Of a DNA stretch of 64,000 nucleotides, positions 35,484-44,144 are shown piece after piece. Where the stretch lies: positions 434,001 through 498,000 of the forward strand of contig NZ_JAMLJM010000001.1 in the NCBI RefSeq assembly GCF_023635005.1, read 5' to 3'. Both the position numbers and the translations under genes were made by a program. Origin of the DNA: Flavobacterium luminosum. Its GTDB lineage: Bacteria > Bacteroidota > Bacteroidia > Flavobacteriales > Flavobacteriaceae. Within the stretch, counting starts at the first letter, position 1, and the number at the start of each line of letters is the position of its first letter. The notes under the pieces are model-generated. The model was not told where the DNA came from, ran no database searches, and saw only the letters and a program-made list of their open reading frames with translations.

Positions 35484-35491
35484 CAAATATA
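35484..35491 (-). promoter_or_regulatory. Promoter -7 box of tRNA-Leu(UAG)
   Basis: TATATTTG on the minus strand, extended GCACTCACAATT, identical to the extension before tRNA-Leu(CAA). It is 14 bases from the tRNA. Confidence 0.6.
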
Positions 35492-35616
35492 GACATTATT
35501 TTTAAATTGCAAACAGTAAACAAAAAAATACACCAAAAAATTCATTTTCGAAACACAACACAAATCATCTCTTTGTAATTTAGAATGGAAAATGATATTT
35601 GGAATTTTCATTTTGC

Positions 35617-35624
35617 TATCTTTG
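35617..35624 (+). promoter_or_regulatory. Promoter -7 box of the M20 peptidase gene
   Basis: TATCTTTG, 22 bases before the ATG. A TTTG lies 15 bases upstream, closer than the usual -33 spacing. Confidence 0.5.
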
Positions 35625-35646
35625 ACTTTTACTATTCAAATTAAAA

Positions 35647-37035
35647 ATGGAAAATATAAAACAGTACGTTCAAGAAAACAAAGAACGTTTTTTAAACGAA
35701 TTAATCGATTTATTAAAAATACCTTCGGTTAGTGCCGATAGTGCATATGCACAAGATGTTATTGACACCGCAAACGCCGTAAAATCTAGTCTTGAAAAAG
35801 CAGGTTGCGATTTTGTGGAGTTGTGTGAGACTCCAGGGTATCCTATCGTTTATGGTGAAAAAATAATTGACCCATCGCTTCCGACGGTTTTAGTTTATGG
35901 CCACTATGATGTACAGCCAGCTGATCCAATAGAATTATGGACCTCTCCTCCATTTGAGCCTGTCATTAAACCCACTGAAATACATCCAGAGGGAGCTATA
36001 TTTGCTCGTGGCGCTTGTGATGACAAAGGCCAGATGTACATGCACGTAAAGGCATTTGAATACATGATTGCTAATAACTGCTTACCTTGTAATGTGAAAT
36101 TCATGATTGAAGGTGAGGAAGAAGTAGGTTCTAAAAGTTTAGGATGGTTTGTAGAGAGAAATCAGGAAAAATTAGCCAACGATGTGATCTTGATCTCAGA
36201 CACAGGAATGATCTCGAACCAACAGCCTTCTATTACTACCGGATTAAGAGGTTTAAGCTATGTAGAAGTGGAAGTGACTGGACCAAACCGTGATTTACAT
36301 TCTGGTTTATATGGTGGTGCGGTAGCTAACCCAATTAATGTGTTAACCAAAATGATTGCTTCTTTACATGATGAGAACAACCACATCACAATCCCTGGTT
36401 TTTACGATAAAGTAGAAGAGTTATCAGCTGAAGAAAGAGCGCAAATGGCACAACGTCCTTTTAATCAAGACAATTACAACAAAGCCTTAGATATTGCAGA
36501 AGAATTTGGTGAAAAAGGCTATACAACTAACGAAAGAAACTCAATTCGTCCGACCTTGGATGTGAATGGAATTTGGGGTGGTTATACTGGAGAAGGTGCT
36601 AAAACAGTAATTGCCAGCAAAGCATATGCAAAAATTTCAATGCGTTTGGTTCCGAACCAAAATTGGGAAGAAATTACAGAATTATTCCAAAAGCATTTCG
36701 AAAGCATTGCTCCAAAGGCTGTAAAAGTATTAGTAAAACCACATCATGGTGGACAAGGTTATGTAACTCCTATTGACAGCGTTGGCTATCAAGCGGCGGC
36801 AAAAGCCTACACCGAAACTTTTGGTGTTGCACCAATCCCAGTTCGTTCAGGTGGAAGTATTCCTATTGTTGCGCTTTTTGAACAAGAATTAAAATCAAAA
36901 ACTATTATGATGGGCTTTGGTTTGGATAGTGACGCTATTCATTCACCAAACGAACATTTTGGTGTTTTCAACTACCTAAAAGGAATCGAAACTATTCCTT
37001 TGTTTTACAAATATTTCGCCGAAATGAATAAATAA
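35647..37035 (+). CDS. M20-family dipeptidase/peptidase
   Basis: 462-residue cocatalytic zinc peptidase of the M20/ArgE-DapE family. Metal-site signatures are VYGHYDVQPAD (first His-x-Asp), RGACDDKGQ (bridging Asp and ligands), EGEEEVGS (catalytic/bridging Glu) and the late HSPNEHFG (last His). A dimerisation domain separates the two halves (about 215-365). Sequence fits dipeptidases of the carnosinase-like branch. The exact peptide substrate is unknown. The methyltransferase gene follows after 5 bases, so they may be one transcript. Confidence 0.93.
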   Translation: MENIKQYVQENKERFLNELIDLLKIPSVSADSAYAQDVIDTANAVKSSLEKAGCDFVELCETPGYPIVYGEKIIDPSLPTVLVYGHYDVQPADPIELWTSPPFEPVIKPTEIHPEGAIFARGACDDKGQMYMHVKAFEYMIANNCLPCNVKFMIEGEEEVGSKSLGWFVERNQEKLANDVILISDTGMISNQQPSITTGLRGLSYVEVEVTGPNRDLHSGLYGGAVANPINVLTKMIASLHDENNHITIPGFYDKVEELSAEERAQMAQRPFNQDNYNKALDIAEEFGEKGYTTNERNSIRPTLDVNGIWGGYTGEGAKTVIASKAYAKISMRLVPNQNWEEITELFQKHFESIAPKAVKVLVKPHHGGQGYVTPIDSVGYQAAAKAYTETFGVAPIPVRSGGSIPIVALFEQELKSKTIMMGFGLDSDAIHSPNEHFGVFNYLKGIETIPLFYKYFAEMNK

Positions 37036-37040
37036 TTAAG

Positions 37041-37592
37041 GTGAGTCAGAAAAAGTTTATCTCTGAAGTTTTAAAATCAACAGGAACTATAGGCGCTTTG
37101 TCGCCTAGTTCCTCTTTTTTAGCCAAAAAAATGTTGGCCCCGATCGATTTTTCCACGGCAAACTGTATCGTAGAATTTGGTCCTGGCACTGGTGTTTTCA
37201 CCCATAAACTGCTAGAGAAAATGAAGCCTGATTCAAAATTATTGTCTCTTGAAATCAACCCTACTTTTCTCGAAGAATTACGCAAAATAGAAGACCCTAG
37301 ATTAATACTAATTAGTGATAGTGCGGAAAAAGTACAAGACTATATCAATCAACACGGTTACACCTCTGTAGATTATATTGTATCTTCTTTACCTTTTGCC
37401 ATGATTCCAGATTTAGTAGTAGACAAAATTCTCGAAAATTCAGGCAAAGTATTATCTCCGGAAGGAAAATACATTCAGTTTCAGTATTCTCTAAATGCAA
37501 AAAAGAAACTTGAATCCTATTTTTCAGAAGTAAAAATTAATTTTACTCCTTTAAACCTTCCTCCTGCTTTTATTTATATTTGTAAAAAATAA
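37041..37592 (+). CDS. SAM-dependent methyltransferase (phospholipid N-methyltransferase-like)
   Basis: 183 residues starting with GTG and preceded by TTAAG. The class I SAM motif EFGPGTGVFTHKL is at 45-57, with SLEINPTFLEELR as motif post-I and VSSLPFAMIPDLV as the later strand. The pattern is close to KsgA/phospholipid N-methyltransferase proteins. The substrate may be phosphatidylethanolamine or rRNA, and neither can be read from sequence. It is the second gene of a possible pair with the M20 peptidase. Confidence 0.8.
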   Translation: MSQKKFISEVLKSTGTIGALSPSSSFLAKKMLAPIDFSTANCIVEFGPGTGVFTHKLLEKMKPDSKLLSLEINPTFLEELRKIEDPRLILISDSAEKVQDYINQHGYTSVDYIVSSLPFAMIPDLVVDKILENSGKVLSPEGKYIQFQYSLNAKKKLESYFSEVKINFTPLNLPPAFIYICKK

Positions 37593-37652
37593 AAACGTAA
37601 AAGATATTGTTTCTTTAGAGAAGAAGCGTCACAAAAATCGAGATAACACATT

Positions 37653-39380
37653 TTAGTTCTGCACTAATTCGAAAAGTGTTTCGTATTTTTTTCCTAATCT
37701 CTTCTTCAATCGTTGTTTGGCTTTCTTCACAGCATCTGGAGTAATTCCGAGAGACTCGGAAGTTTCAAGAGTACTGAAACCTAGTTTCTGTAAATAAATA
37801 ATCCGCAAATTAGAATCTGTGAGTTCTGGAAAATCCTCAGAAAGTTTTTGGCAAAAATCCGAATTTTCTTTTTCGAATTGCACCTTAAAATTAACCCAAT
37901 TTTGATCGGTCATCAGGTGTGAATCCAGTAAGGCTTTTAATTTTCCACTCTCTTTTTCGAGATAATAATACGAAGAGGCTTTTATAGATTCTATTTCGGA
38001 CCTCAATTTCTTAATTTCAAGATTTTTATTTTTTATGTAAGCTACCTGATTGTTCAAATCATTATTGGTACTCTTTAATGCAAGCTCTATTTCGGCTTTT
38101 TTCAGTTCTAATGCTTTTACTTTTTCCTCGTAAATTATTTGTTCTCTTTTATGTTTATTCTTCTGATAAAAGTAAATCCATACAGCAAATAAAATTAATA
38201 CAACCGCTAGAATGCTGTACAGTTTTTTACTGAAAACCTCTTTTTTGTACAACTTATTCGTTTGACTTATTTTTTCTTGATATTTATCTTTTTGAATTTG
38301 CCAGTTTAAAAGATGAATTTGCGTTTCTCCATCTGCTTTTTGAAGAGAATCTTCTAGAACAAGCATACGTCTATGAGCCACAAGTTCCTCTGGAACATTG
38401 GGTTTATTTTTAAATAATTCCAATTTTAGTTTGATGATCTCTAACTCCGATTTTCTCAAATAAGACTTAGAAACTGCAATTTTTTCAGCTTTACGCAAAA
38501 TCTCTTCTGCATCAGAAAACCTTTTATTTTCTAAATAGATTTTCCCCAAAGCGATTGAGGCAAACATGGTATTTTTAGAATCATTCAACCATTCCGATAT
38601 CGTTATATCTTCCTTTAAAAGAACAATCGCTTTTACATAATCTTTCTGATCCTTATAAACCATTGCTTTATTTCCCAATACCTTGGCATATCTCAGGCTA
38701 TCCTTTACTTTTAAAGCTAAGGATCCGGCCTTGTTAAATTGTTCTAATGCTTTTTTATAATTGCGGATTTTATAAAAATTAATACCATAAGTATCCAATA
38801 TTGACGCATATTCAGCAGAATTGGGATTGGTATGTTTCAGAGCTAACTGTAGATAATGCTCCGCCTCTGGATAATCGGAGAGGGTTTGCATGATCCAGCC
38901 TATTTTTTTATATGAATCACCTGGAAAAATTAGAGTTTCTCTTTTTATTTCTTTGATATCTTCGAGAATTTGCAATAATGTAGGGAGCATTTCAGGGTAC
39001 TTCCTAAAATGATATAAGCATTTAACATAATTTAGCTTAGTCCATATGATCAAGGGCTTATTGTTTGTAACCTTAGCTTGTTGGATGGATTTCAGATACA
39101 ATTCTTTGCTACCTCTAGTTATACTATCCTGAATTTTTTTATAGCCATTAGCCAACAAGGCGTTGTACAATGAAGCATGTGCATTAGATTGCTTTTGCAA
39201 TAATGGTTTTAAATAGTTTTGTAAAGAAAGCGTGTCTTTACAGTTTTCATTCTCTTGTTGGATGACAAATTCAAAATCTTTAGCCTTGTTTAAAGAATTT
39301 GGAACAACAATTTGCTGAGCATTAATTTTTATGAAAAAGAAAGTGAAAAGAAAACCAAAATATAATTTACTTCGACTCAT
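37653..39380 (-). CDS. Membrane-anchored TPR protein with C-terminal helix-turn-helix
   Basis: 575 residues. A signal-like N-terminus (about 1-21, KINAQQ) precedes a TPR region (about 75-340). One transmembrane helix (about 387-405, LYSILAVVLILFAVWIYFY) is followed by a long coiled coil (about 410-480). The C-terminal helix-turn-helix (about 530-565, GITPDAVKKAKQRLKKRLG) is LuxR-like. The topology puts the TPRs outside and the HTH inside, the plan of one-component membrane regulators common in Bacteroidetes. It is divergent from the DUF4407 gene. Its target genes are unknown. Confidence 0.85.
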   Translation of the reverse strand: MSRSKLYFGFLFTFFFIKINAQQIVVPNSLNKAKDFEFVIQQENENCKDTLSLQNYLKPLLQKQSNAHASLYNALLANGYKKIQDSITRGSKELYLKSIQQAKVTNNKPLIIWTKLNYVKCLYHFRKYPEMLPTLLQILEDIKEIKRETLIFPGDSYKKIGWIMQTLSDYPEAEHYLQLALKHTNPNSAEYASILDTYGINFYKIRNYKKALEQFNKAGSLALKVKDSLRYAKVLGNKAMVYKDQKDYVKAIVLLKEDITISEWLNDSKNTMFASIALGKIYLENKRFSDAEEILRKAEKIAVSKSYLRKSELEIIKLKLELFKNKPNVPEELVAHRRMLVLEDSLQKADGETQIHLLNWQIQKDKYQEKISQTNKLYKKEVFSKKLYSILAVVLILFAVWIYFYQKNKHKREQIIYEEKVKALELKKAEIELALKSTNNDLNNQVAYIKNKNLEIKKLRSEIESIKASSYYYLEKESGKLKALLDSHLMTDQNWVNFKVQFEKENSDFCQKLSEDFPELTDSNLRIIYLQKLGFSTLETSESLGITPDAVKKAKQRLKKRLGKKYETLFELVQN

Positions 39381-39773
39381 TGTTGTTTTGGGGATCTGGT
39401 ATTTTTGGCTAAATTAAATAAAAAAACATTGTGAAAAAATTCTCTATCTAACTCTATTATACTGAAAGGCTGTGATTGCTTTGAAAGCGAAAAAAAATTC
39501 TCCTCATAAAAAACTCATTAATTATATTTTGCGACTTTTTTAAATTTTATTATTTGAAACACATTTTAATCAACAATTATTTTCACAAAATACTTTTTTA
39601 AAAATATTACCCAAATACATTTAAGGGAAGATAACAATCTGCAATAAACGAACTATTAAAAAACCAAAAAAAATCTTACATAGTTTTACTTCAAAAATTT
39701 AACTTTTATAGGCTACAAATTCTTCATAAATGGTCTTAAATTTGATCTATCAATCATCAAATCAAAATCAATC
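39381..39773. other. 393-bp AT-rich intergenic region
   Basis: No gene or RNA was recognised. A TAAATTTG box at 39737-39744 fits the promoter of the DUF4407 gene (ATG 30 bases later). On the minus strand only a weak TAATTTAG precedes the TPR gene. Runs of A and T dominate. No clear dyad or repeat is seen. Confidence 0.5.
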
Positions 39774-40874
39774 ATGTTAAAACGTTTTTTTATTCTATGC
39801 TCTGGCGCCGACAGAGTATTGCTTTCCAATTGTAGTGAAGGCGAACAAACTAAGTATGTAGGAATTGGCGCAACTGTTTTCTTTACTGCTGTCATGGCTT
39901 TTTTAGCTAGTGCTTACGCCTTATTTACTGTTTTTGATAATCCTTATTATGCAACTGTTTTCGGAATTGTTTGGGCACTGCTTATTTTTAATCTAGACCG
40001 ATTTATCGTTTCAACCATCCGCAAAAGAGATAACTTTAGAACCGAATTACTTCAAGCCTCACCTCGTATTGTACTCGCAATAATCATTGCGATAGTTATT
40101 TCTAAACCTTTAGAAATAAAAATTTTTGAAAAGGAAATTAATACTGTCCTATTAAAAGAGAAAAACGCGATGGCCATTGCCAATAAAAATCAAGTCAGCG
40201 ATTATTTTAAAAATGACATCAACAAAAATCAAGCTGAAATAGACAGTATTAAATCGACTTTACAAGCAAAAGAAAAAGAAGTAGCTAATTTATATCAAGC
40301 ATACATAACTGAAGCCGAAGGAACCACGGGAACTAAAAAAATGGGCAAGGGTCCTATTTATAAAGAAAAAAGAGAAGCACATGATTTGGCTTTACGTCAG
40401 TTAGACTCCTTAAGAATTACTTCATCAAAAATTATTTCCGAAAAAGAAAGTCGAGCCAAAAACTTACAAGCGGATTTAGACAAAAAAATAGGCGATACCA
40501 AACCGGTTATTGATAATTTTGATGGCTTAATGGCTAGAATCAACGCACTCAATGAATTGCCCTTTTTACCTTCCTTTTTTATCATGTTACTGTTTTTAGC
40601 CATTGAAACTTCTCCAATTATTGCCAAGATGCTTTCTCCTAAAGGGGAATATGATTTCAAGTTAGAAGACAACGAAGCGGCTTTAAAAGTCAATCTAGAA
40701 CAACATAATTACCAGCGACGTTTACAAAAAGAAACCGACGCAGCCATTTATGATACAATTTATCAAGACATTAAATCTGAGAAAGAATTGTATGACTACA
40801 AGAAAAAATCAGCCATTGAACTTTTAAAACTTCAATCGGATCATTATGTGGAGAAACAAAAAGGATCGATGTAA
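39774..40874 (+). CDS. DUF4407 family membrane protein
   Basis: 366 residues. Membrane segments lie near 32-50, 58-76 and 100-118, and a long coiled coil (about 135-240) precedes a fourth segment (about 262-285, LPFLPSFFIMLLFLAIETSPI). A charged cytoplasmic tail follows. This matches DUF4407, whose function is unknown. The N-terminal CSGADRVLLSNCSEGEQTKYVGIGATV is typical of the family. It has its own promoter box, and a terminator follows the stop. Confidence 0.88.
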   Translation: MLKRFFILCSGADRVLLSNCSEGEQTKYVGIGATVFFTAVMAFLASAYALFTVFDNPYYATVFGIVWALLIFNLDRFIVSTIRKRDNFRTELLQASPRIVLAIIIAIVISKPLEIKIFEKEINTVLLKEKNAMAIANKNQVSDYFKNDINKNQAEIDSIKSTLQAKEKEVANLYQAYITEAEGTTGTKKMGKGPIYKEKREAHDLALRQLDSLRITSSKIISEKESRAKNLQADLDKKIGDTKPVIDNFDGLMARINALNELPFLPSFFIMLLFLAIETSPIIAKMLSPKGEYDFKLEDNEAALKVNLEQHNYQRRLQKETDAAIYDTIYQDIKSEKELYDYKKKSAIELLKLQSDHYVEKQKGSM

Positions 40875-40880
40875 AAAAGA

Positions 40881-40916
40881 AAACCCTGTCAAAAATTTAA
40901 GTATCTGACAGGGTTT
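40881..40916. terminator. Bidirectional terminator between DUF4407 and PH-SHOCT genes
   Basis: AAACCCTGTCA/TGACAGGGTTT with a 14-base loop between convergent genes. Confidence 0.8.
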
Positions 40917-40923
40917 GTTTCTT

Positions 40924-41604
40924 TTATAAATATTGTAAAATCTCAGCTTTTAATTTGTCATATTCTCCTTGAAGGATTAATCCATTGTCGAGCAACTTCT
41001 TGTAATTTTGTAATTTTTCAAACAATTCCTCTTTAGACAAATCCTTTAGCATTTTTTCTCCATGCGGAACAGGAGATTCGATTTCAGTATCTGGAATCAA
41101 CTGAGTTGAAGGAATAATTTCAGCAAAAGAGGTCACTTCTTCGGTTTCTACTTCTTCAATAGCCGGTTCAATGATAGGTGTAGCTTCCTGCGAAACAGAA
41201 CTCACTGTGTTTTTCAATTTATCCAATTGTTCTTTGGCGTAAGTATACAATTTTCGAGCTTGATTTTTAGGCAAATAGTCTACAGTATGAGTCAACTCAG
41301 ATTTTGTCGAAAAAGAAAAATCCGATCCTAATAATCCCTCTTTTACAAAAGCCCCACCGATATCGTCCCAATCATAATCTACAAATTCCATAGACAACCC
41401 AAGATTTTTAGGTTTGCACAAAATAATACGCTTATTCGTTACCACGATACTATCCGGCAAGATGGTCACAGCCGGCTTTTTCTGAACCGCTATGTAACCT
41501 ACTTCTTCATTAGACATTAACATATTGGCTAATTTAGCTGTAATCTTTTCTATGGCTTTTGGATCCTGATCTTCGTTTAGTATTTTTTTTAAATTATCAA
41601 TCAT
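40924..41604 (-). CDS. Bacterial PH-domain protein with C-terminal SHOCT motif
   Basis: 226 residues starting at the ATG at 41604 (MIDNLKKILNED). A bacterial PH-type domain (about 40-125) includes VGYIAVQKKPAV, IVVTNKRIILCKPK and ISTKSE-like strands. An acidic linker (about 140-190) leads to a C-terminal SHOCT motif (LFEKLQNYKKLLDNGLILQGEYDKLKAEIL, about 197-226). SHOCT is an oligomerisation or interaction motif. The function is unknown. No signal peptide or membrane segment is seen, so it is probably cytoplasmic. Confidence 0.82.
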   Translation of the reverse strand: MIDNLKKILNEDQDPKAIEKITAKLANMLMSNEEVGYIAVQKKPAVTILPDSIVVTNKRIILCKPKNLGLSMEFVDYDWDDIGGAFVKEGLLGSDFSFSTKSELTHTVDYLPKNQARKLYTYAKEQLDKLKNTVSSVSQEATPIIEPAIEEVETEEVTSFAEIIPSTQLIPDTEIESPVPHGEKMLKDLSKEELFEKLQNYKKLLDNGLILQGEYDKLKAEILQYL

Positions 41605-41781
41605 AGTCTGTTTATTATATATGTATTTTTTCTGCACTATTTCAAAAGTGATGCCTAATTTAAGAAATTAAAAAAACTTTATCCGAAAACATTTTAAAAA
41701 ATCATTGAATGTTTCTTTAATACAACCAGATAAAAACTGATAATCCTCAAATAAATTGTGCCTTGAATTTTTTTATGAAAA

Positions 41782-42144
41782 TCAACTTAAAATTTCCGCT
41801 TGTAATTTTTTGGTCAAACTTTTAAAAACCAATTCGTACGAATGGTCTATTAATTCACACATCATTTTATCAGAGACATCGCCATGAAAACGAACGGTAT
41901 TCCAATGTACTTTGCTCATGTGATATCCAGGTTCAATCGCTTCATATTCGGCGCGAAGTTCTAATGCGCGTTCGGGATCACATTTTAAATTTAACGATGG
42001 AGTTCCCTTTTCCCATTCGGATAACGAAGTTAAGCAAAACATTTTTCCACCTACTTTAAACACCAAAGTATCTTCATCAAACGGAAAATGTTCGGTGACA
42101 CCTTTTTTGGATAAGCAAAATTCGTAAAGTTGTTGGATGTCCAT
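41782..42144 (-). CDS. MmcQ/YjbR family protein
   Basis: 120 residues matching the YjbR/MmcQ CyaY-like fold: FPFDEDTLVFKVGGKMFCL, LNLKCDPERALELR and MSKVHWNTVRF. Some members bind DNA but the biological role is unclear. It is 8 bases after the cyclase-family gene on the same strand, so it is probably co-transcribed. Confidence 0.9.
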   Translation of the reverse strand: MDIQQLYEFCLSKKGVTEHFPFDEDTLVFKVGGKMFCLTSLSEWEKGTPSLNLKCDPERALELRAEYEAIEPGYHMSKVHWNTVRFHGDVSDKMMCELIDHSYELVFKSLTKKLQAEILS

Positions 42145-42152
42145 CTTTGTAG

Positions 42153-42920
42153 TTACTTTTCAATCTTATACAACACGGGTTTCGATGGTGAAGCGTCATT
42201 TTCAAACGAAACGAACTGCAAGTTCAGCAAATAACTTCCATCTTTGATGGTATTATCAACATAAATCATTTCTGTAATCGTACAATGAAATCGAGCGTCT
42301 TGATTTACTTGATTGATGTCTTTTACATTCCAAAACGCTTTATGAGCCAACAGTTTTCCTTCGTCGTGTTCTTTATCGACACTTGGCAAATCGATTAACA
42401 AATGTTGGATTCCTTTTTCTCTAATGAAAATTGCTGCAGCTTCTTCTAAATAAGGAGGATTCGTATTGGAATAATTCAGATGCTTTTTGTTTTCAGGATT
42501 GGGTAATGTTCTGATGATGATGGCTTCAACCGAGCTGCAGTTTGCTTTATCTAGCGCAGTCGAGATATGTTCTTTTGTAATAACTAAATCTTCACCCACT
42601 TTTTTTGGCTTCACTGAAATCAATTCTGCCGTAAAGAAAAACTGTTTCAAACACTGATTTATCGAATAGAAATCGCGTGTAATATGTCCTAAACACTCCG
42701 TATGCGTACCATGTGCGTGTGGGTTGAAGAAAATGTTATTGAAATTAGTTGATGACTTTCCTTCCGAAACTTTTCCTATCCAATCGCCCATTTTTACTGG
42801 TTCAATTTCAGGTATATTTTGATACCACGCAATCGGATTTTGTTCGTTATTGGTCAATGGAATAGAAATATCAATCGGTTTTGACAAGTCGATTTGTATA
42901 TTGTTGATGGTTGCTTTCAT
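42153..42920 (-). CDS. Cyclase-family hydrolase (kynurenine formamidase-like)
   Basis: 255 residues of the cyclase family (PF04199 type), which includes kynurenine formamidase and other metal-dependent amidohydrolases. The metal motif reads HAHGTHTECLGH, where the family usually has HxGTHxDxPxH, so the Asp is replaced by Glu. The ATG at 42920 (MKATINNIQIDLSK) is preferred over a start five codons upstream. The substrate is unknown, as no tryptophan-catabolism genes are nearby. Upstream lies the repeat element before hemW. Confidence 0.85.
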   Translation of the reverse strand: MKATINNIQIDLSKPIDISIPLTNNEQNPIAWYQNIPEIEPVKMGDWIGKVSEGKSSTNFNNIFFNPHAHGTHTECLGHITRDFYSINQCLKQFFFTAELISVKPKKVGEDLVITKEHISTALDKANCSSVEAIIIRTLPNPENKKHLNYSNTNPPYLEEAAAIFIREKGIQHLLIDLPSVDKEHDEGKLLAHKAFWNVKDINQVNQDARFHCTITEMIYVDNTIKDGSYLLNLQFVSFENDASPSKPVLYKIEK

Positions 42921-42925
42921 ATTTT

Positions 42926-43009
42926 TTAACCGCAAGAGCGCAAGGTTTTCACTAAGTTCACAAAGTTTTATATCATATTGTGCCTCCTTCGTGTTCTTAG
43001 TGGTTAATA
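42926..43009. repeat. Intergenic element with imperfect inverted ends
   Basis: The left end TTAACCGCAAGAGCGCAAGG (42926-42945) resembles the reverse complement of the right end, TTAACCACTAAG-AACACGAAGG (42986-43007). Inside, degenerate units CACTAAGTT-CACAAAG repeat about every 10-12 bases. Elements of this type (ttaaccac-aag-cacgaag) are, from memory, common between genes in flavobacteria. It occupies the space between convergent-oriented flanks of hemW and the cyclase gene. Confidence 0.55.
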
Positions 43010-43010
43010 A

Positions 43011-44144
43011 TCATTCCAAATTTAACAAAAACAAATCACTCGCAATTCCGTCACTCAAAAACTTCCCTTTTTTTGTAGTTCGTAAAACGTTATCGTCCAC
43101 AAACAACAAATGGTCTTCGATAAATTTTGAAGCTTGTTGATTTAAATACTCCAAATAGTTTTTTCCAAATTCTTGTTCGACTCTTGCTAACGAAACACCC
43201 CAAATGGTTCGTAAACCGGTCATAATATATTCGTTGTAACGGTCGGTTTTGGTTAAGGTTTCGATTTCGATGGGTAATTTATTTTCTTGAATCGATTTGA
43301 TATACAACGAATTATTAGAAACATTCCAACCTCGATTTTTTCCATCATAACTGTGTGCAGACGGACCAATTCCGATGTATTTTTTACCCAACCAATAACT
43401 CGAATTGTTTTTTGAAAAATAATTTTCTTTACCAAAATTCGATAATTCGTAATGAACGAACCCATTTTCCAAAAGTTTGTCGACCAAAAGATGAAAATGT
43501 TCCTGAGCGACTTCATCATCCGGTTGCGGAATAATTCCTTTTTGAATGAACGAATGTAAAGCGGTTTTTGGTTCAACCGTTAAGGCGTAACTCGAAATAT
43601 GCGGAACACCAAAGGATAAAGCAGTTTCTATATTTTGCAGCCATTTTTCATTACTCATCTGCGGAATTCCGTAAATTAAATCGATGGAAATATTATCGAA
43701 ATATTGTGTAGCCGTTTCCAAGCACTTTTTAGCTTCTTCTGCATTGTGTGCACGATTCATTAACTTCAAATCGTCTTCAAAAAATGACTGAATTCCAATA
43801 GACAATCGATTGACTTTGTTTTTTGATAATTCGATGATTCGATTTTCCGTTAAATCATCAGGATTCGCTTCAACCGTAATTTCTGGATTTTCGACTACTT
43901 TATAGTTTTGATATACTGTGTCAATCAATAATTTTAAATCCGATATTTCTAAAATACTCGGTGTTCCACCGCCAAAATAAATCGTTTCCACTATTTCGTC
44001 TTGAAACTCGATTTTCCGCATTTCAATTTCTTTAGCCAAAGCTAAAACCATCTCATCTTTCTTATTCAAAGAAGTAGAAAAATGAAAGTCGCAATAATGA
44101 CAAGCCTGCTTGCAAAAAGGTATGTGGATGTAGATGCCGCTCAT
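43011..44144 (-). CDS. hemW: Radical SAM heme chaperone HemW
   Basis: 377 residues, formerly annotated as oxygen-independent coproporphyrinogen oxidase. It binds heme and a [4Fe-4S] cluster held by C11, C15, C18 (FCKQACHYC), with C-terminal HemN-type domains. YFGGGTPS (about 57-64), SLGIQSF-type loop RLSIGIQSFFEDDL and IDLIYGIPQ follow. HemW proteins usually do not complement CPO mutants. It begins directly at the ruvC stop, giving a ruvC-hemW unit. Confidence 0.92.
   Translation of the reverse strand: MSGIYIHIPFCKQACHYCDFHFSTSLNKKDEMVLALAKEIEMRKIEFQDEIVETIYFGGGTPSILEISDLKLLIDTVYQNYKVVENPEITVEANPDDLTENRIIELSKNKVNRLSIGIQSFFEDDLKLMNRAHNAEEAKKCLETATQYFDNISIDLIYGIPQMSNEKWLQNIETALSFGVPHISSYALTVEPKTALHSFIQKGIIPQPDDEVAQEHFHLLVDKLLENGFVHYELSNFGKENYFSKNNSSYWLGKKYIGIGPSAHSYDGKNRGWNVSNNSLYIKSIQENKLPIEIETLTKTDRYNEYIMTGLRTIWGVSLARVEQEFGKNYLEYLNQQASKFIEDHLLFVDDNVLRTTKKGKFLSDGIASDLFLLNLE

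Noticed and set aside
35312..35611. Minus-strand open frames of 65-99 codons around tRNA-Leu(UAG)
   Set aside because: They run through the tRNA itself and its terminator; the translated sequence ([21 protein letters not shown]) is the familiar artefact of reading a tRNA as protein.
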